Origin: Alphaproteobacteria bacterium
Lineage (GTDB): Bacteria > Pseudomonadota > Alphaproteobacteria > UBA9219
Direction: 5' to 3'
Assembly: GCA_028691835.1 (NCBI GenBank)
Contig: JAQUYN010000009.1
Span: forward strand, 1-42,770
DNA: 42,770 nt
Position 1 is the first letter of the stretch. Each line of letters opens with the position of its first letter. The notes under the pieces are model-generated. The model ran no database searches. It was given only the letters and a program-made list of their open reading frames with translations, and was not told the DNA's origin. This document shows, one piece after another, positions 24,248-32,266 of the stretch. Position numbers and translations under genes: made by a program.

Positions 24248-26028
24248 GTTTTTATCTTCTTCAAAAAGCCTTAGCGGCACATCAGAATGGCAATCTCACG
24301 CAAGCCGAGACAGGGTATCGTGAAATCCTTGCTGCGCAACCGGATCATATCGATGCGCTTTCTCTGTTGGGGACTCTTTTGTCGTCGCGGGGCGCGCATG
24401 ACGAGGCGTTGAGGCTCGTTTCCCGTGCCGTTGAACTGGATCCCCAAGCGGTGTTGTTATGGCTTAATCTTGGCAACGTGCATATGGCGCGTGAAGACTA
24501 TGATCAGGCCGCAGCTTGTTTTGCCGAGGCTGTTCGTCTTGAGCCCAATCAACCGGAGGCCCCATATGATTTGGGTAATGCCTTGCGTTCGTCAGGAAAG
24601 TGGGACGAGGCGGAGGCTGCTTATCACGAAGTGTTGCGACGTGCCCCGAACCACGTGTTGGCGCGGAATAATCTCGCCTTGGTTTATGAGCATCAGGAAA
24701 AATATTCTGAAGCTATCAGCGAACTTCAAAAAGCTTTAGAAGTTGAGCCGCACTTTGGCGAGGCGTGGTTGAATCTTTGTAAGATTGCTGAGTCGGCGGG
24801 AGATTATCCGCTTGGCTTGGATGCGGGGATGAAGTCTACCGCTCTGATGCCTCAAAATTCACGAGCATGGCTTGGGCTTGGCGTGATCCTTAATCGACTA
24901 GAGCGCGATGAGGAGGCGTTGCAAGCCTATCATACGGCGCTGAAGCTTAACCCTCAATGGCCGGAGGTTTGGGATAATTTGGGGCAGACCTATCAATTTT
25001 TGGGACGACTTGAGGAAGCGGAAAAAGCCTTTCTTGCTACGGTTGAGGCCGATGGGCAAGTCATCAAGGATGAGGCGGTCCGCCGTGTCAACGAACGTGA
25101 ATATGGCAATCGTCATTGGCATCTTGCGTTGCTCGAACTTCTTAAGGGGGATCTTGCTTCCGGTTTTGCGCGGTATCGCGCCCGGTTTCAAGATGTTGGT
25201 GGGCTTGTGCGTCCGGCCTATCCTGTGCCTGTGTGGCAAGGCGAGGATCTGACGGGTAAAACGATCCTTGTGATGGACGAACAGGGACAGGGCGATTGCA
25301 TGATGCTTTTGCGGTATCTGCCTTTGTTGAAAGCGCGGGGCGCGCGGGTTTGGCTGCTCGTTCATCCTGCATTGATTTCTCTGCTCACGGGATGGGCGTG
25401 CGTTGATAAGCTGATTCCCCGTGGTCAGAGCGTACGCGATTTTGATTTTTATGCCTCGATCTTTGACTTGCCTTATGGTTTTGGCACGACGCTGGAGACG
25501 ATTCCCGCGCAGATTCCTTATTTGCCGATCCCAGCTGTTTGTGAGGCGTTGAAACTTGATTTGCAGCCAAGCAAAAAACACATAGCCGTGGTGTGGGGTG
25601 GTGCGCCGAAACATAAGCAAGATTCCAAGCGCAGCATTCCTCTGGCGGTTTTATCGTCTTTGTTTGATGTTGCGGGCGTTCAGTTTTTCAGTCTGAACCG
25701 CGACAAGCGGGAAGGCGATGATGCGCTTTTAGCAACCTTGCCTGTTGTTGATCTTGCTCCGCGTCTGAATGATTTTTCTGATGCTGCTCAGTTTATGGCT
25801 CAAATGGATTTGGTCATTACGTGCGATACGGCAACGGCGCATATGGCTGGCGGTATGGGCAAAGATGTTTGGACGTTGCTTCCTTTCGCCCCGGACTGGC
25901 GTTGGTTGATGGATCGTGAGGATACGCCGTGGTATCCAACTATGCGTCTGTTCAGGCAGGCCTTGCGCGGGGACTGGGCTGAGGTGATAGGGCGCGTTCG
26001 TCGTGAATTGGAAAAAAAAGTGGGGTAA
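24244..26028 (+). CDS. TPR protein with a GT9-like C-terminal domain
   Basis: 594 residues. The first 280 or so are about eight tetratricopeptide repeats (LWLNLGNVHMAREDYDQAAA, then PYDLGNALRSSGKWDEAEAA and similar). The C-terminal 300 residues resemble the GT-B fold of ADP-heptosyltransferase/GT41-like proteins: ILVMDEQGQGDCMMLLRYLP, VWGGAPKHKQDSKRSIPL, and ITCDTATAHMAGGMGKDVW, the last typical of the nucleotide-sugar site. Such TPR fusions are common in alphaproteobacteria and are suspected to glycosylate proteins, including flagellin, but no acceptor is evident. The ATG overlaps the pyk stop by four bases. The stop codon TAA is formed by the end of repeat copy D. Confidence 0.82.
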   Translation: MSFYLLQKALAAHQNGNLTQAETGYREILAAQPDHIDALSLLGTLLSSRGAHDEALRLVSRAVELDPQAVLLWLNLGNVHMAREDYDQAAACFAEAVRLEPNQPEAPYDLGNALRSSGKWDEAEAAYHEVLRRAPNHVLARNNLALVYEHQEKYSEAISELQKALEVEPHFGEAWLNLCKIAESAGDYPLGLDAGMKSTALMPQNSRAWLGLGVILNRLERDEEALQAYHTALKLNPQWPEVWDNLGQTYQFLGRLEEAEKAFLATVEADGQVIKDEAVRRVNEREYGNRHWHLALLELLKGDLASGFARYRARFQDVGGLVRPAYPVPVWQGEDLTGKTILVMDEQGQGDCMMLLRYLPLLKARGARVWLLVHPALISLLTGWACVDKLIPRGQSVRDFDFYASIFDLPYGFGTTLETIPAQIPYLPIPAVCEALKLDLQPSKKHIAVVWGGAPKHKQDSKRSIPLAVLSSLFDVAGVQFFSLNRDKREGDDALLATLPVVDLAPRLNDFSDAAQFMAQMDLVITCDTATAHMAGGMGKDVWTLLPFAPDWRWLMDREDTPWYPTMRLFRQALRGDWAEVIGRVRRELEKKVG

Positions 26029-26156
26029 TACCAGCGGACCTATGAACGGACTCATTGAAAGGGCCGCTCTCAATCACTCGCTCTGCGCCTCACGATTCTC
26101 TTGCCGGACGGGCACTCGTGACTTGATTGGATGCTTTCATTCGAGGGTTGGTATAA
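26026..26156 (+). repeat. Dispersed repeat family R1, copy D
   Basis: Begins TAATACCAGCGGACCTATGAA (TAA is the stop codon of the TPR gene) and ends GAGGGTTGGTATAA. It shares CAATCACTCGCTCTGCGCC and TCTTGCCGGACGG with copies A-C but lacks their second half, so it is an internally deleted copy of 131 bases. Confidence 0.85.
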
Positions 26157-26176
26157 CTTACCTTGCTACCCAAACA

Positions 26177-26204
26177 AAAAGGGCGCCGTAAAATGCGCCC
26201 TTTT
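26177..26204 (-). terminator. Rho-independent terminator of rpmJ
   Basis: AAAAGGGCGC / GCGCCCTTTT around CGTAAAAT. On the minus strand the stem ends in CTTTTTG, giving a T run, 25 bases after the rpmJ stop. Confidence 0.8.
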
Positions 26205-26228
26205 GGATTTAGTGCCGTCAAACGAAAA

Positions 26229-26354
26229 TTAGCCCTGACGTGCCTTGTAACGTGGGTTCTTCTTGTTGATGACGTAAACACGGCCTTTGCGCTTGACGAC
26301 TTTGCAAGCTGCGTCGCGCTTCTTGAGGGCCTTAAGTGAGTTGCTAACTTTCAT
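26229..26354 (-). CDS. rpmJ: 50S ribosomal protein L36 (bL36)
   Basis: 41 residues, starting [20 protein letters not shown] and ending with [15 protein letters not shown]. This is the longer L36 form found in alphaproteobacteria and in many second-copy L36 genes. It lacks the full zinc-binding Cys set of the 37-residue form (only one Cys remains). It is a small basic protein of the large ribosomal subunit. The frame is open up to 26435, but ATG 26354 gives the exact family N-terminus. It is a single-gene unit followed by its own terminator. Confidence 0.95.
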   Translation of the reverse strand: MKVSNSLKALKKRDAACKVVKRKGRVYVINKKNPRYKARQG

Positions 26355-26501
26355 GTCTTTGATCCTATCTCTTGTTTCCGGCCCGCAGAACCGATGAAAT
26401 GAGCCGCATAGGGACTCAGTCGGGACGCGGAACAATTCCTTTGTAAAGAGCGCGCAACGTAGGGGGTAGCTGGCCTTTTGTCAAGCTGTGCCGTCGTCAT
26501 T

Positions 26502-26823
26502 TTGTGTAAATGGGATCGTTAACTATAATACATGGCCAAATCATGGTTTTATCGTGGGAAGGGGGCCTTTTCTATGGTCTTTGTTAGCAGCTTCTTAACC
26601 CTGCGGCGGGATACTTTTTGTATCGAGAGCTGGAAGGTGATTCCAGCTGATCGCCACTCAGTGGGGACAGGCCATAACAATATTTAAGGCACCCATCGTT
26701 CAAAACATTCCTTTCAGGGGTGGCCCCTTTCGCACTCTCTATCACAATGGATCTTGGCCTGCTTTTGCGTGGCCAAAGGGTGTGGTTGTGCGGAGCATTC
26801 AAACAGGATCGAGGAGCTAGCTT
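26502..26823 (+). other. Gene-free stretch with promoter-like site and several hairpins
   Basis: The gap between rpmJ and the phoH-like gene holds no convincing ORF. It has a promoter-like TTGTGT - 16 - TATAAT (26502-26529) reading rightward, followed by four hairpins. These are GATAC/GTATC (26610-26624), AGCTGGAA/TTCCAGCT (26628-26648), GGGG/CCCC (26717-26727) and TTGGCC/GGCCAA (26754-26776). It may be a structured leader of the phoH-like gene or a separate small RNA. Confidence 0.35.
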
Positions 26824-27600
26824 ATGACCAAAAGGCGCGCACGTCATGAAGAGGCTGAGTTTCGTCACGAACGCACAGGGCGTGACCGCCGCAATAATAA
26901 TATTGAGCCTATGTTCAAGAAAGAGGGAGCTTCGTGGGACCCTCTGGAGCAACCGGGGTTCGGGCGGCGCGATCAACGCTATGTTCGCAAAATAAGGCCG
27001 CAGAATGCCAATCAGGCGGCTTTGATTGAGGCTATGGCCAAGGAAAACATGATCGTGGCCATTGGCCCTGCTGGCACAGGAAAGACCTATCTGGCCATCA
27101 GCGCCGCCGTGGAGGCTTTGGAAACTGGGCGCGTGGACCGTATCATCCTATCGCGTCCTGCTGTCGAATCGGGCGAGCATCTGGGCTTTTTACCTGGTGA
27201 CTTACAGGAAAAGATGGCCCCTTATTTGCGACCTCTGTACGACGCGCTTAATGATCGTCTGGGCGTCAAAAAGCTCAAGCAGTCCTTGGTCGATGGAATC
27301 ATTGAAATCGCGCCCATCGGCTTTATGCGTGGCCGTACGCTCAACAATGCGTTTGTTGTCATCGACGAGGCGCAAAACTGCACTTATGTGCAGCTTAAGA
27401 TGCTTTTGACGCGTCTGGGCTGGCATTCGACAATGGTTTTAACGGGCGATCCCGATCAAAGTGATTTGCTGGGCGGGTTGTCAGGTTTGGCCGATATTGC
27501 CCGTAAATTGTCTGTTGTCGATGGCGTTGCCGTGGTCGAGTTGACGGATCAAGACATCGTTCGCCATCCTTTGGTGGCGAGTATGCTCAGCGTCTTGTGA
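26824..27600 (+). CDS. phoH: PhoH-like ATPase
   Basis: 258 residues. The PhoH ATPase domain occupies most of the protein: IRPQNANQAALIEAM, Walker A AIGPAGTGKTYLA, SRPAVESGEHLGFLPGDLQ, PIGFMRGRTLNNAFVVIDEA with the Walker B DEAQN, and LTGDPDQSDL. PhoH proteins are cytosolic P-loop ATPases linked to phosphate starvation and RNA metabolism (often next to ybeY). Here the N-terminal 60 residues are charged and Arg-rich, unlike the domain in the ybeY-linked form, and no ybeY follows. GAGGAG six bases before ATG 26824 fixes the start. Exact function is unproven for the family. Confidence 0.88.
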   Translation: MTKRRARHEEAEFRHERTGRDRRNNNIEPMFKKEGASWDPLEQPGFGRRDQRYVRKIRPQNANQAALIEAMAKENMIVAIGPAGTGKTYLAISAAVEALETGRVDRIILSRPAVESGEHLGFLPGDLQEKMAPYLRPLYDALNDRLGVKKLKQSLVDGIIEIAPIGFMRGRTLNNAFVVIDEAQNCTYVQLKMLLTRLGWHSTMVLTGDPDQSDLLGGLSGLADIARKLSVVDGVAVVELTDQDIVRHPLVASMLSVL

Positions 27601-27625
27601 TGGGCCTCGGGATAGAGGGCCAGAG

Positions 27626-27668
27626 TAATCCAACCCTCGAATGAAAGTTCATAGGCTCGCTGGTATAA
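27626..27668 (-). repeat. Dispersed repeat family R1, minimal copy E (ends only)
   Basis: A 43-base element in which the two ends are joined directly. The minus strand reads TTATACCAGCGAGCCTATGA followed by ACTTTCATTCGAGGGTTGGA. The first part matches the ends of copies C and D, the second the right end of D. The interior is deleted. It lies just after the phoH-like gene. Confidence 0.75.
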
Positions 27669-27863
27669 TTTTCAAGTCGCCAACCTTGTCACGATCTGCT
27701 TCCGCAGGGTATGGTGTTGAGGGAGAAATCTTGCATTAGTCTGCGTCTTTTCCTGATCTCTAGGCCCTAGCTCTAAATCCCTCTTTTTGCCATCTTGACT
27801 CAGCCGCCAGAGACTCCTACTTTGCGCGCGGATTCGCCTAACTTGTTTAACGGGGCTCAAGCA

Positions 27864-28205
27864 ATGTTCAACGATTCGGATCGGGACAAGCTTAAGGCAC
27901 TTTCCTCGCGGATCGGGCGGGCGCAGGATGCGTCTGCGCCGAAGCCAAGGAATGGTCAAGGTGGGGCTGATCCGCTGGGACGTGGTGTTGTTGGGGCCGT
28001 AAGGTTAGGTTCTGATTTTGTGGCGTTGATTCTGGGGATGGCGTTTTTCGGTTGGTTGGCCGACCGTCAACTGGATACGGCTCCATGGATTATGTTAGTA
28101 ACGATCACGGTAGGGTTCGTCGGGGGATTTTGGATGTTGATTCGTGCGTTGGTATGTAAACCAGCTGACGAAGGTCAAGATCTTCAGGACGAAACAAAGG
28201 AATAG
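27864..28205 (+). CDS. atpI: ATP synthase protein I (AtpI)
   Basis: 113 residues from ATG 27864. Two membrane helices (GSDFVALILGMAFFGWLADR and PWIMLVTITVGFVGGFWML) with the AtpI/DUF with GWLxDRxxxTxPW motif between them. AtpI assists assembly of the c-ring or ion supply to it and precedes the Fo genes. The frame is open to TTG 27795, but the N-terminus MFNDSDRDKLKALSSRIGRA better fits alphaproteobacterial AtpI; the ribosome binding site is weak for both. It is 12 bases ahead of atpB, first gene of the Fo operon. Confidence 0.85.
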   Translation: MFNDSDRDKLKALSSRIGRAQDASAPKPRNGQGGADPLGRGVVGAVRLGSDFVALILGMAFFGWLADRQLDTAPWIMLVTITVGFVGGFWMLIRALVCKPADEGQDLQDETKE

Positions 28206-28217
28206 GGGAGACACAAG

Positions 28218-28970
28218 ATGGGTATGCATTCACCTATTGAACAGTTTGAAGTTCATGATATGTCGGGCACGCTTTTTGACTTGGGCGGGCATGCTATCAC
28301 CTTTTCGAATTTCGCGCTTGGCACGATTTTGACGATTATCTGTGGTTTCCTTTTGATGTATTTGCCAACACGTAAACGCTCCGTTGTTCCTGGGCGGTGG
28401 CAGGCTCTTGCTGAAATGCTTCACGGTGCGATTGAAAGTTCACTTATTGAAGCCGCTGGTCCCAAGGCCAAGCCGTTTTTGCCATACATCTTTTCGATTT
28501 TCATGTTTATCTTGATGGGTAATTTCTTGGGGCTTGTTCCTGGACTTTATACCGTTACAAGTCAGGTCGTCGCCAACCTCTGTCTTTCTTTGTCGGTCAT
28601 TGGCGTTGTGTTGATCGTGGGTTTTATGAAGCATGGCCTTCATTTCTTCCACATCTTCCTGCCTTCGGGGGTGCCTGGCTTTTTGGCCCCCATTATTTTT
28701 CCGATTGAGATGGTATCTTTCTTTATCCGTCCTTTCAGCCTTGCGCTTCGTCTTTTCGCCAACATGTTGGCGGGACATATTTTGCTTAAAGTATTTGCGG
28801 GGATGACAGCTGCCATCGCAACGGCAGGCTGGGTCGGCGCAATTGGCGTGTTGCCTTTGATCTTGAACGTGGCTATCGTCGGCTTCGAAGTCTTTGTTGC
28901 CCTTCTGCAAGCTTACATTTTCACGGTTCTGAGTTCGGTTTATCTGCGTGATGCGCTTGAAATGCACTAA
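28218..28970 (+). CDS. atpB: ATP synthase Fo subunit a
   Basis: 250 residues with about six membrane helices. The essential arginine lies in FSLALRLFANMLAGH, and the last helices contain FEVFVALLQAYIFTVLSSVYL, both family hallmarks. Subunit a forms the two proton half-channels against the c-ring. The N-terminus (SPIEQFEVHDM) is typical of alphaproteobacteria. GGGGAG before ATG 28218 marks the start. The genes for the F1 part are not here; in this group they form a separate operon. Confidence 0.97.
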   Translation: MGMHSPIEQFEVHDMSGTLFDLGGHAITFSNFALGTILTIICGFLLMYLPTRKRSVVPGRWQALAEMLHGAIESSLIEAAGPKAKPFLPYIFSIFMFILMGNFLGLVPGLYTVTSQVVANLCLSLSVIGVVLIVGFMKHGLHFFHIFLPSGVPGFLAPIIFPIEMVSFFIRPFSLALRLFANMLAGHILLKVFAGMTAAIATAGWVGAIGVLPLILNVAIVGFEVFVALLQAYIFTVLSSVYLRDALEMH

Positions 28971-29035
28971 GCATCATTCACGTTGGTAACTGAGAGTTTA
29001 ACCCCAAACCTAACGAGTAAAAAAAGGAGTTTCTA

Positions 29036-29266
29036 ATGGAAGATTCAGCTTTGAAGTTTATTGGCGTCGGTATCACGATGCTCGGTGGCGCAATCGGTGC
29101 CGGTTATGGTATTTCGAATGTGTTCCAAGCTTGGATGACAGCGATTGCTCGTAATCCTGCCGCTGATGGCAAGCTGCGCATGGTCGGTTTCATTGGCTTT
29201 GCCGGTACCGAACTCGTGCTTTTGATGAGCTTCGTTGTCGCGGCTTTGTTGATCTTTGCCGTATAA
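29036..29266 (+). CDS. atpE: ATP synthase Fo subunit c
   Basis: 76 residues, two membrane helices joined by the polar loop ARNPAADGKL. The proton-carrying carboxylate is Glu59 in FAGTELVLL, within the second helix. The glycine-rich first helix (GGAIGAGYGISNV) packs the c-ring. The residues around Glu59 do not show the Gln/Ser-Thr set of sodium-type c subunits, so proton coupling is expected. AAGGAG before ATG 29036 is a strong ribosome binding site, in keeping with the high copy number of c. Confidence 0.96.
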   Translation: MEDSALKFIGVGITMLGGAIGAGYGISNVFQAWMTAIARNPAADGKLRMVGFIGFAGTELVLLMSFVVAALLIFAV

Positions 29267-29375
29267 AGCAGTGTTGCGCGATACGGTTGGCGGCCTCTGC
29301 TGTCAGCCCTTCGCGCACGGCTGCTTGGATGTGAATATGACATCAAGCGAAACCTTTTTAAGAAAAGAACGGATC

Positions 29376-29942
29376 ATGATGAGAGTCGGCATTCAGTTCG
29401 CAGCATTGGCTGTACCCTTCGTTTATGCTTTACCCGCATGGGCTTCTGAATCCCATGAAGGGGGGGCGAAGACGTTGCCACAACTTGATGTCGCTCTCTA
29501 TCCGAATGTTTTGTTTTGGTTGATCGCTTCGTTTATCGTCTTTTTCTTTTTGATGAAAAAGATTGCCATGCCTGCGATGCAGGAAACGATTGCGAAACGA
29601 CGCGGCATTCTCAGTTCTGATCTCAGCGCTGCGCATCAAGCCAGTGAAGAGGCTCAGTCTGTCATTAAGGCTCATGAGGCTTCCCTTTTTGAAGCTCGTC
29701 GCAAGGCGCATGAGACCGTTGGCGGCATTGTTGCTCAAGCTGCGCAAGAAGCTGCCGCTGAGCAGGAAAGACAAGGCCAAGAGCTTCATCATCGGATGAT
29801 TGTGGCGCAAGAAAACCTTGCGACAGCGAAGCAATCTGCGATGAAAGAAACGCAACACTTTGTGAATGATCTTGTTCAAGAGATCGTTGCAAAGGTTATG
29901 CAATCTGGAATCGAACCCAAGACAAGCGGGGCACGGAAATAA
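29376..29942 (+). CDS. atpG: ATP synthase Fo subunit b' (AtpF')
   Basis: 188 residues from ATG 29376 (ATG 29379 is equally possible). The frame opens upstream inside atpE, but those residues are not conserved. It has a signal-peptide-like start (AALAVPFVYALPAWASE) and then the b-type anchor LDVALYPNVLFWLIASFIVFF. A long charged helix (about 75-180) forms the peripheral stalk. A second, diverged b subunit of this kind is typical of photosynthetic bacteria and alphaproteobacteria. The stop overlaps the start of atpF by one base (TAATG). Naming varies: atpG, atpF2 or atpX. Confidence 0.92.
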   Translation: MMRVGIQFAALAVPFVYALPAWASESHEGGAKTLPQLDVALYPNVLFWLIASFIVFFFLMKKIAMPAMQETIAKRRGILSSDLSAAHQASEEAQSVIKAHEASLFEARRKAHETVGGIVAQAAQEAAAEQERQGQELHHRMIVAQENLATAKQSAMKETQHFVNDLVQEIVAKVMQSGIEPKTSGARK

Positions 29943-30451
29943 TGCACGAAACGTCCATTCTCAACGATACCCTTTTTTGGTATTCCATTGCTGTCGTTGC
30001 TTTTGCGGTGCTTGCCGTCCTTAAGATACGCGGGCCTATCCTTGGCATGCTGGATGGAGAAATTGCCAAAGTTCGCAATGAACTTGACGAAGCCAAGAAG
30101 TTGCATGCCGAAGCGGAAGCCACGTTGGCCGAGTATAAACTTCGTCAGCAAGACGCGACGAAGGAAGCGGAGCTTATTGTTCAAGAAGCCAAAAAAGACG
30201 CGGCGCGTTTGCGCGTTCAAGCCGAAGCGGATTTGAAGGCAGCTCTTGAACGCCACGAACAGTTGTTCTTGGCGCGGGTTAAGCTTGCGCACGAAGAAGC
30301 TATTGATGAAGTTCGCGCTTTTGTAATCGATGAAATTTTGATCGAAGCCCGTGGCAAGTTGAATAAGATTTCCGGTCAGGCAGAAGCCACAGCGCTTGTT
30401 GATCGTATTATTGCAGATTTGCCAAAACTGTCTAAGTCGAAAGTCGCCTGA
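29942..30451 (+). CDS. atpF: ATP synthase Fo subunit b
   Basis: 169 residues: an N-terminal membrane anchor (FWYSIAVVAFAVLAVLKI), the family segment GPILGMLDGEIAKVRNELDE and a long amphipathic helix rich in Ala, Glu, Lys and Arg, which dimerises with b' as the stator linking Fo to F1. It is the last recognisable gene of the Fo operon. The ATG overlaps the stop of b' by one base. Confidence 0.95.
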   Translation: MHETSILNDTLFWYSIAVVAFAVLAVLKIRGPILGMLDGEIAKVRNELDEAKKLHAEAEATLAEYKLRQQDATKEAELIVQEAKKDAARLRVQAEADLKAALERHEQLFLARVKLAHEEAIDEVRAFVIDEILIEARGKLNKISGQAEATALVDRIIADLPKLSKSKVA

Positions 30452-30452
30452 C

Positions 30453-31079
30453 GTGATCAATGGGGATCTTCCTTACGATCCTGTTTTGAAACCTGACACC
30501 GCTTCGTCCTTGGTGCGGCACCTTGAGAGTACTTTGCCGGAAGGTGAGGATTTGACGGTTGGCCAGTTTTTGCCTCTTTTAGGGGTTCATGGGTTCGTTT
30601 TTTTTATCCTTGTTCTTGGCCTCCTTAACATCGCTATTTTTATGTTGCCGGGACTTTCAATTGTCTTTGGCATTCCCATGGTTATTTTGGCTGTCCAGAT
30701 GCTTTTGGGCCTTCAGGCCCCCATTTTTCCGGCTTATGTACGCAGGCATCCGATTCAAGGGTCTGTCTTGCGCAAAGGTCTTCAAATGGCAGCCTTTGCT
30801 CTTGAGAAAATTGAACCCGCCATCAAGCCACGTCTTTGTTATTTGACACATCCGCGCATTATACGTTTTCATTCTGTCGTGGCGTTATTGTTGGCCTTCA
30901 TGGTGGCGATTCCCATCCCCTTTATCAATATTCCGCCGACGATTGGTATTATCCTTTTATCTATTGGGTTGATGCAAAGGGACGGGGTCTTCATTATCGG
31001 TGCTTACGTTTTTGGGGGATGGAGCTTTTGGCTCTATGAATCCCTTGGCCGTGCGGCCCAAAATCTTGTGGGTGGATAA
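30453..31079 (+). CDS. ExoD-family membrane protein
   Basis: 208 residues from GTG 30453, two bases after the atpF stop; no good ribosome binding site is visible, so the start is uncertain. The sequence matches the ExoD (exopolysaccharide synthesis, ExoD) family: SSLVRHLESTLPEGEDLTVG, then a hydrophobic region with LPGLSIVFGIPMVILAVQ, RHPIQGSVLRKGL, and FINIPPTIGIILLSIGLMQRDG. It has four or five membrane segments. In Rhizobium the founding member affects exopolysaccharide and alkaline tolerance; the biochemical role is unknown. Being so close to atpF, it is probably read through from the ATP synthase operon. Confidence 0.82.
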   Translation: MINGDLPYDPVLKPDTASSLVRHLESTLPEGEDLTVGQFLPLLGVHGFVFFILVLGLLNIAIFMLPGLSIVFGIPMVILAVQMLLGLQAPIFPAYVRRHPIQGSVLRKGLQMAAFALEKIEPAIKPRLCYLTHPRIIRFHSVVALLLAFMVAIPIPFINIPPTIGIILLSIGLMQRDGVFIIGAYVFGGWSFWLYESLGRAAQNLVGG

Positions 31080-31106
31080 GTCTCCAAATCAAAAAAGACA
31101 AGTTAT

Positions 31107-31321
31107 ATAACCCGAGTTATGGGTTGATACCGGTGATAAACATAAAGGACTCGTCATCGCGAGGCCCCTTCTTCGGGGGCCGTGGCGATCCATCTCCTAC
31201 TATTTCAACATGGGCCTACGTTGAAAATGCGGGCGATGGATGGCCACGTCGGCCAATAGGCCTCCTCGCAATGACACCGTTCTTATTTTTATCAGTGTGT
31301 TATACCCATAACTCGGGTTAT
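31107..31321. repeat. Nested palindromic element with 18-base perfect inverted ends (R3)
   Basis: The ends ATAACCCGAGTTATGGGT (31107-31124) and ACCCATAACTCGGGTTAT (31304-31321) are exact reverse complements. Inside lies a second palindrome (31153-31275) with outer arms GTCATCGCGAGGCC / AGGCCTCCTCGCAATGAC, middle arms GGCGATCCATC / GATGGATGGCC and inner arms TTTCAAC / GTTGAAA. No protein is encoded. The inner sequence resembles the GTCATTGCGAGG-type repeats common in bacteria, inserted within or carried by an outer element. It occupies the 332-base gap before eipB. Confidence 0.85.
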
Positions 31322-31411
31322 GTACGGTTTGCCCTTTTTATTTGGCGTAAAAAAGGCGATAGTTTTTCGGTTCCGTATCTTTTCCCCCGTCCTTGTTTTA
31401 TGGGTTTTCTT

Positions 31412-32266
31412 ATGAGAGTCTTTCAATCCGTCTTTCTTCTTGGATGTTTGGGCCTTTTGTTTGGGCCGCGCGACCTTCTGGCTCAAGATTCTGCAGCGCT
31501 ATCTCTGGCTCCGCATCGGGCCATTTATACCGTCACACTTGCCAGCGCGAAGCAGGGCGTCGGTATTCATGATGTGTCTGGCCAGATGTTCTTTGATCTG
31601 ACGGACGCTTGTGACGGCTGGGCCGTGCAACAGCACATGCAGCTACGCTTTGCTTTTCCTGAAGGCGATATGTCAGAAGTTGCCAGCGACATTGTTACGT
31701 GGGAATCCAAGGACAGCAGCAAGTTCAATTTCAACGTTCGACGCGTTTCGAACGGCAAAGAAGATGAAAATTTTAAGGGACGGGCCACGCTTGGCGAACA
31801 GGGTGGTGAAGCGCAATATACCGTTCCCGCAGATAAACCTGTGATTGCCATTTCTTCCGGTACGCTTTTCCCCATGGCGCACACGTCCTTGATTATTGAA
31901 AAGGCAAAAGCGGGCGAGAAACTTTTTTCTAAGCGCGTTTTCGATGGATCGGATGCAGCGGGGGCGGCTATCGTCAGCGCCTTTATCGGTCCCGCATTAG
32001 AGACCAAGGCCGATGGAGATTTGGCGGAAGGTTTACGCAATAATCCTCTTTTGATCGGGCACAAGGCTTGGCCGACACGTCTGGCTTTTTATCCCGTCAC
32101 CGAGAAGAGAGCCGAGTCTGGTGAGCCCGATTATGAAATGGATATGGTTATGCAAGATAATGGGATCGCACGGATGATGACGATTGATTACGGTGACTTC
32201 TCGGTTGCGGGCGTCCTCGTCAAGGTTGAGCAAGGGGAGTCATTTCCTTGTTCAGGAACAAAATAA
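31412..32266 (+). CDS. eipB: EipB/DUF1849 family periplasmic protein
   Basis: 284 residues from ATG 31412 (ATG 31400 is an alternative). A signal peptide (VFQSVFLLGCLGLLFG...LLAQ) is followed by the DUF1849 signature LAPHRAIYTVTLASA, with DVSGQMFFDLTDACDGWAVQ and WESKDSSKFNFNVRR. It has a conserved Cys pair, one in DACDGW and one in the C-terminal FPCSG. In Brucella, EipB is a spiral beta protein needed for envelope integrity. The open frame extends back through repeat R3, which is not coding. The stop lies in a 20-base tandem duplication just before tsaB. Confidence 0.85.
   Translation: MRVFQSVFLLGCLGLLFGPRDLLAQDSAALSLAPHRAIYTVTLASAKQGVGIHDVSGQMFFDLTDACDGWAVQQHMQLRFAFPEGDMSEVASDIVTWESKDSSKFNFNVRRVSNGKEDENFKGRATLGEQGGEAQYTVPADKPVIAISSGTLFPMAHTSLIIEKAKAGEKLFSKRVFDGSDAAGAAIVSAFIGPALETKADGDLAEGLRNNPLLIGHKAWPTRLAFYPVTEKRAESGEPDYEMDMVMQDNGIARMMTIDYGDFSVAGVLVKVEQGESFPCSGTK

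Noticed and set aside
31124-31411. Open frame extending eipB upstream through the palindromic repeat
   Set aside because: The residues come from repeat R3, precede a perfectly good signal peptide, and are not expected in the family.
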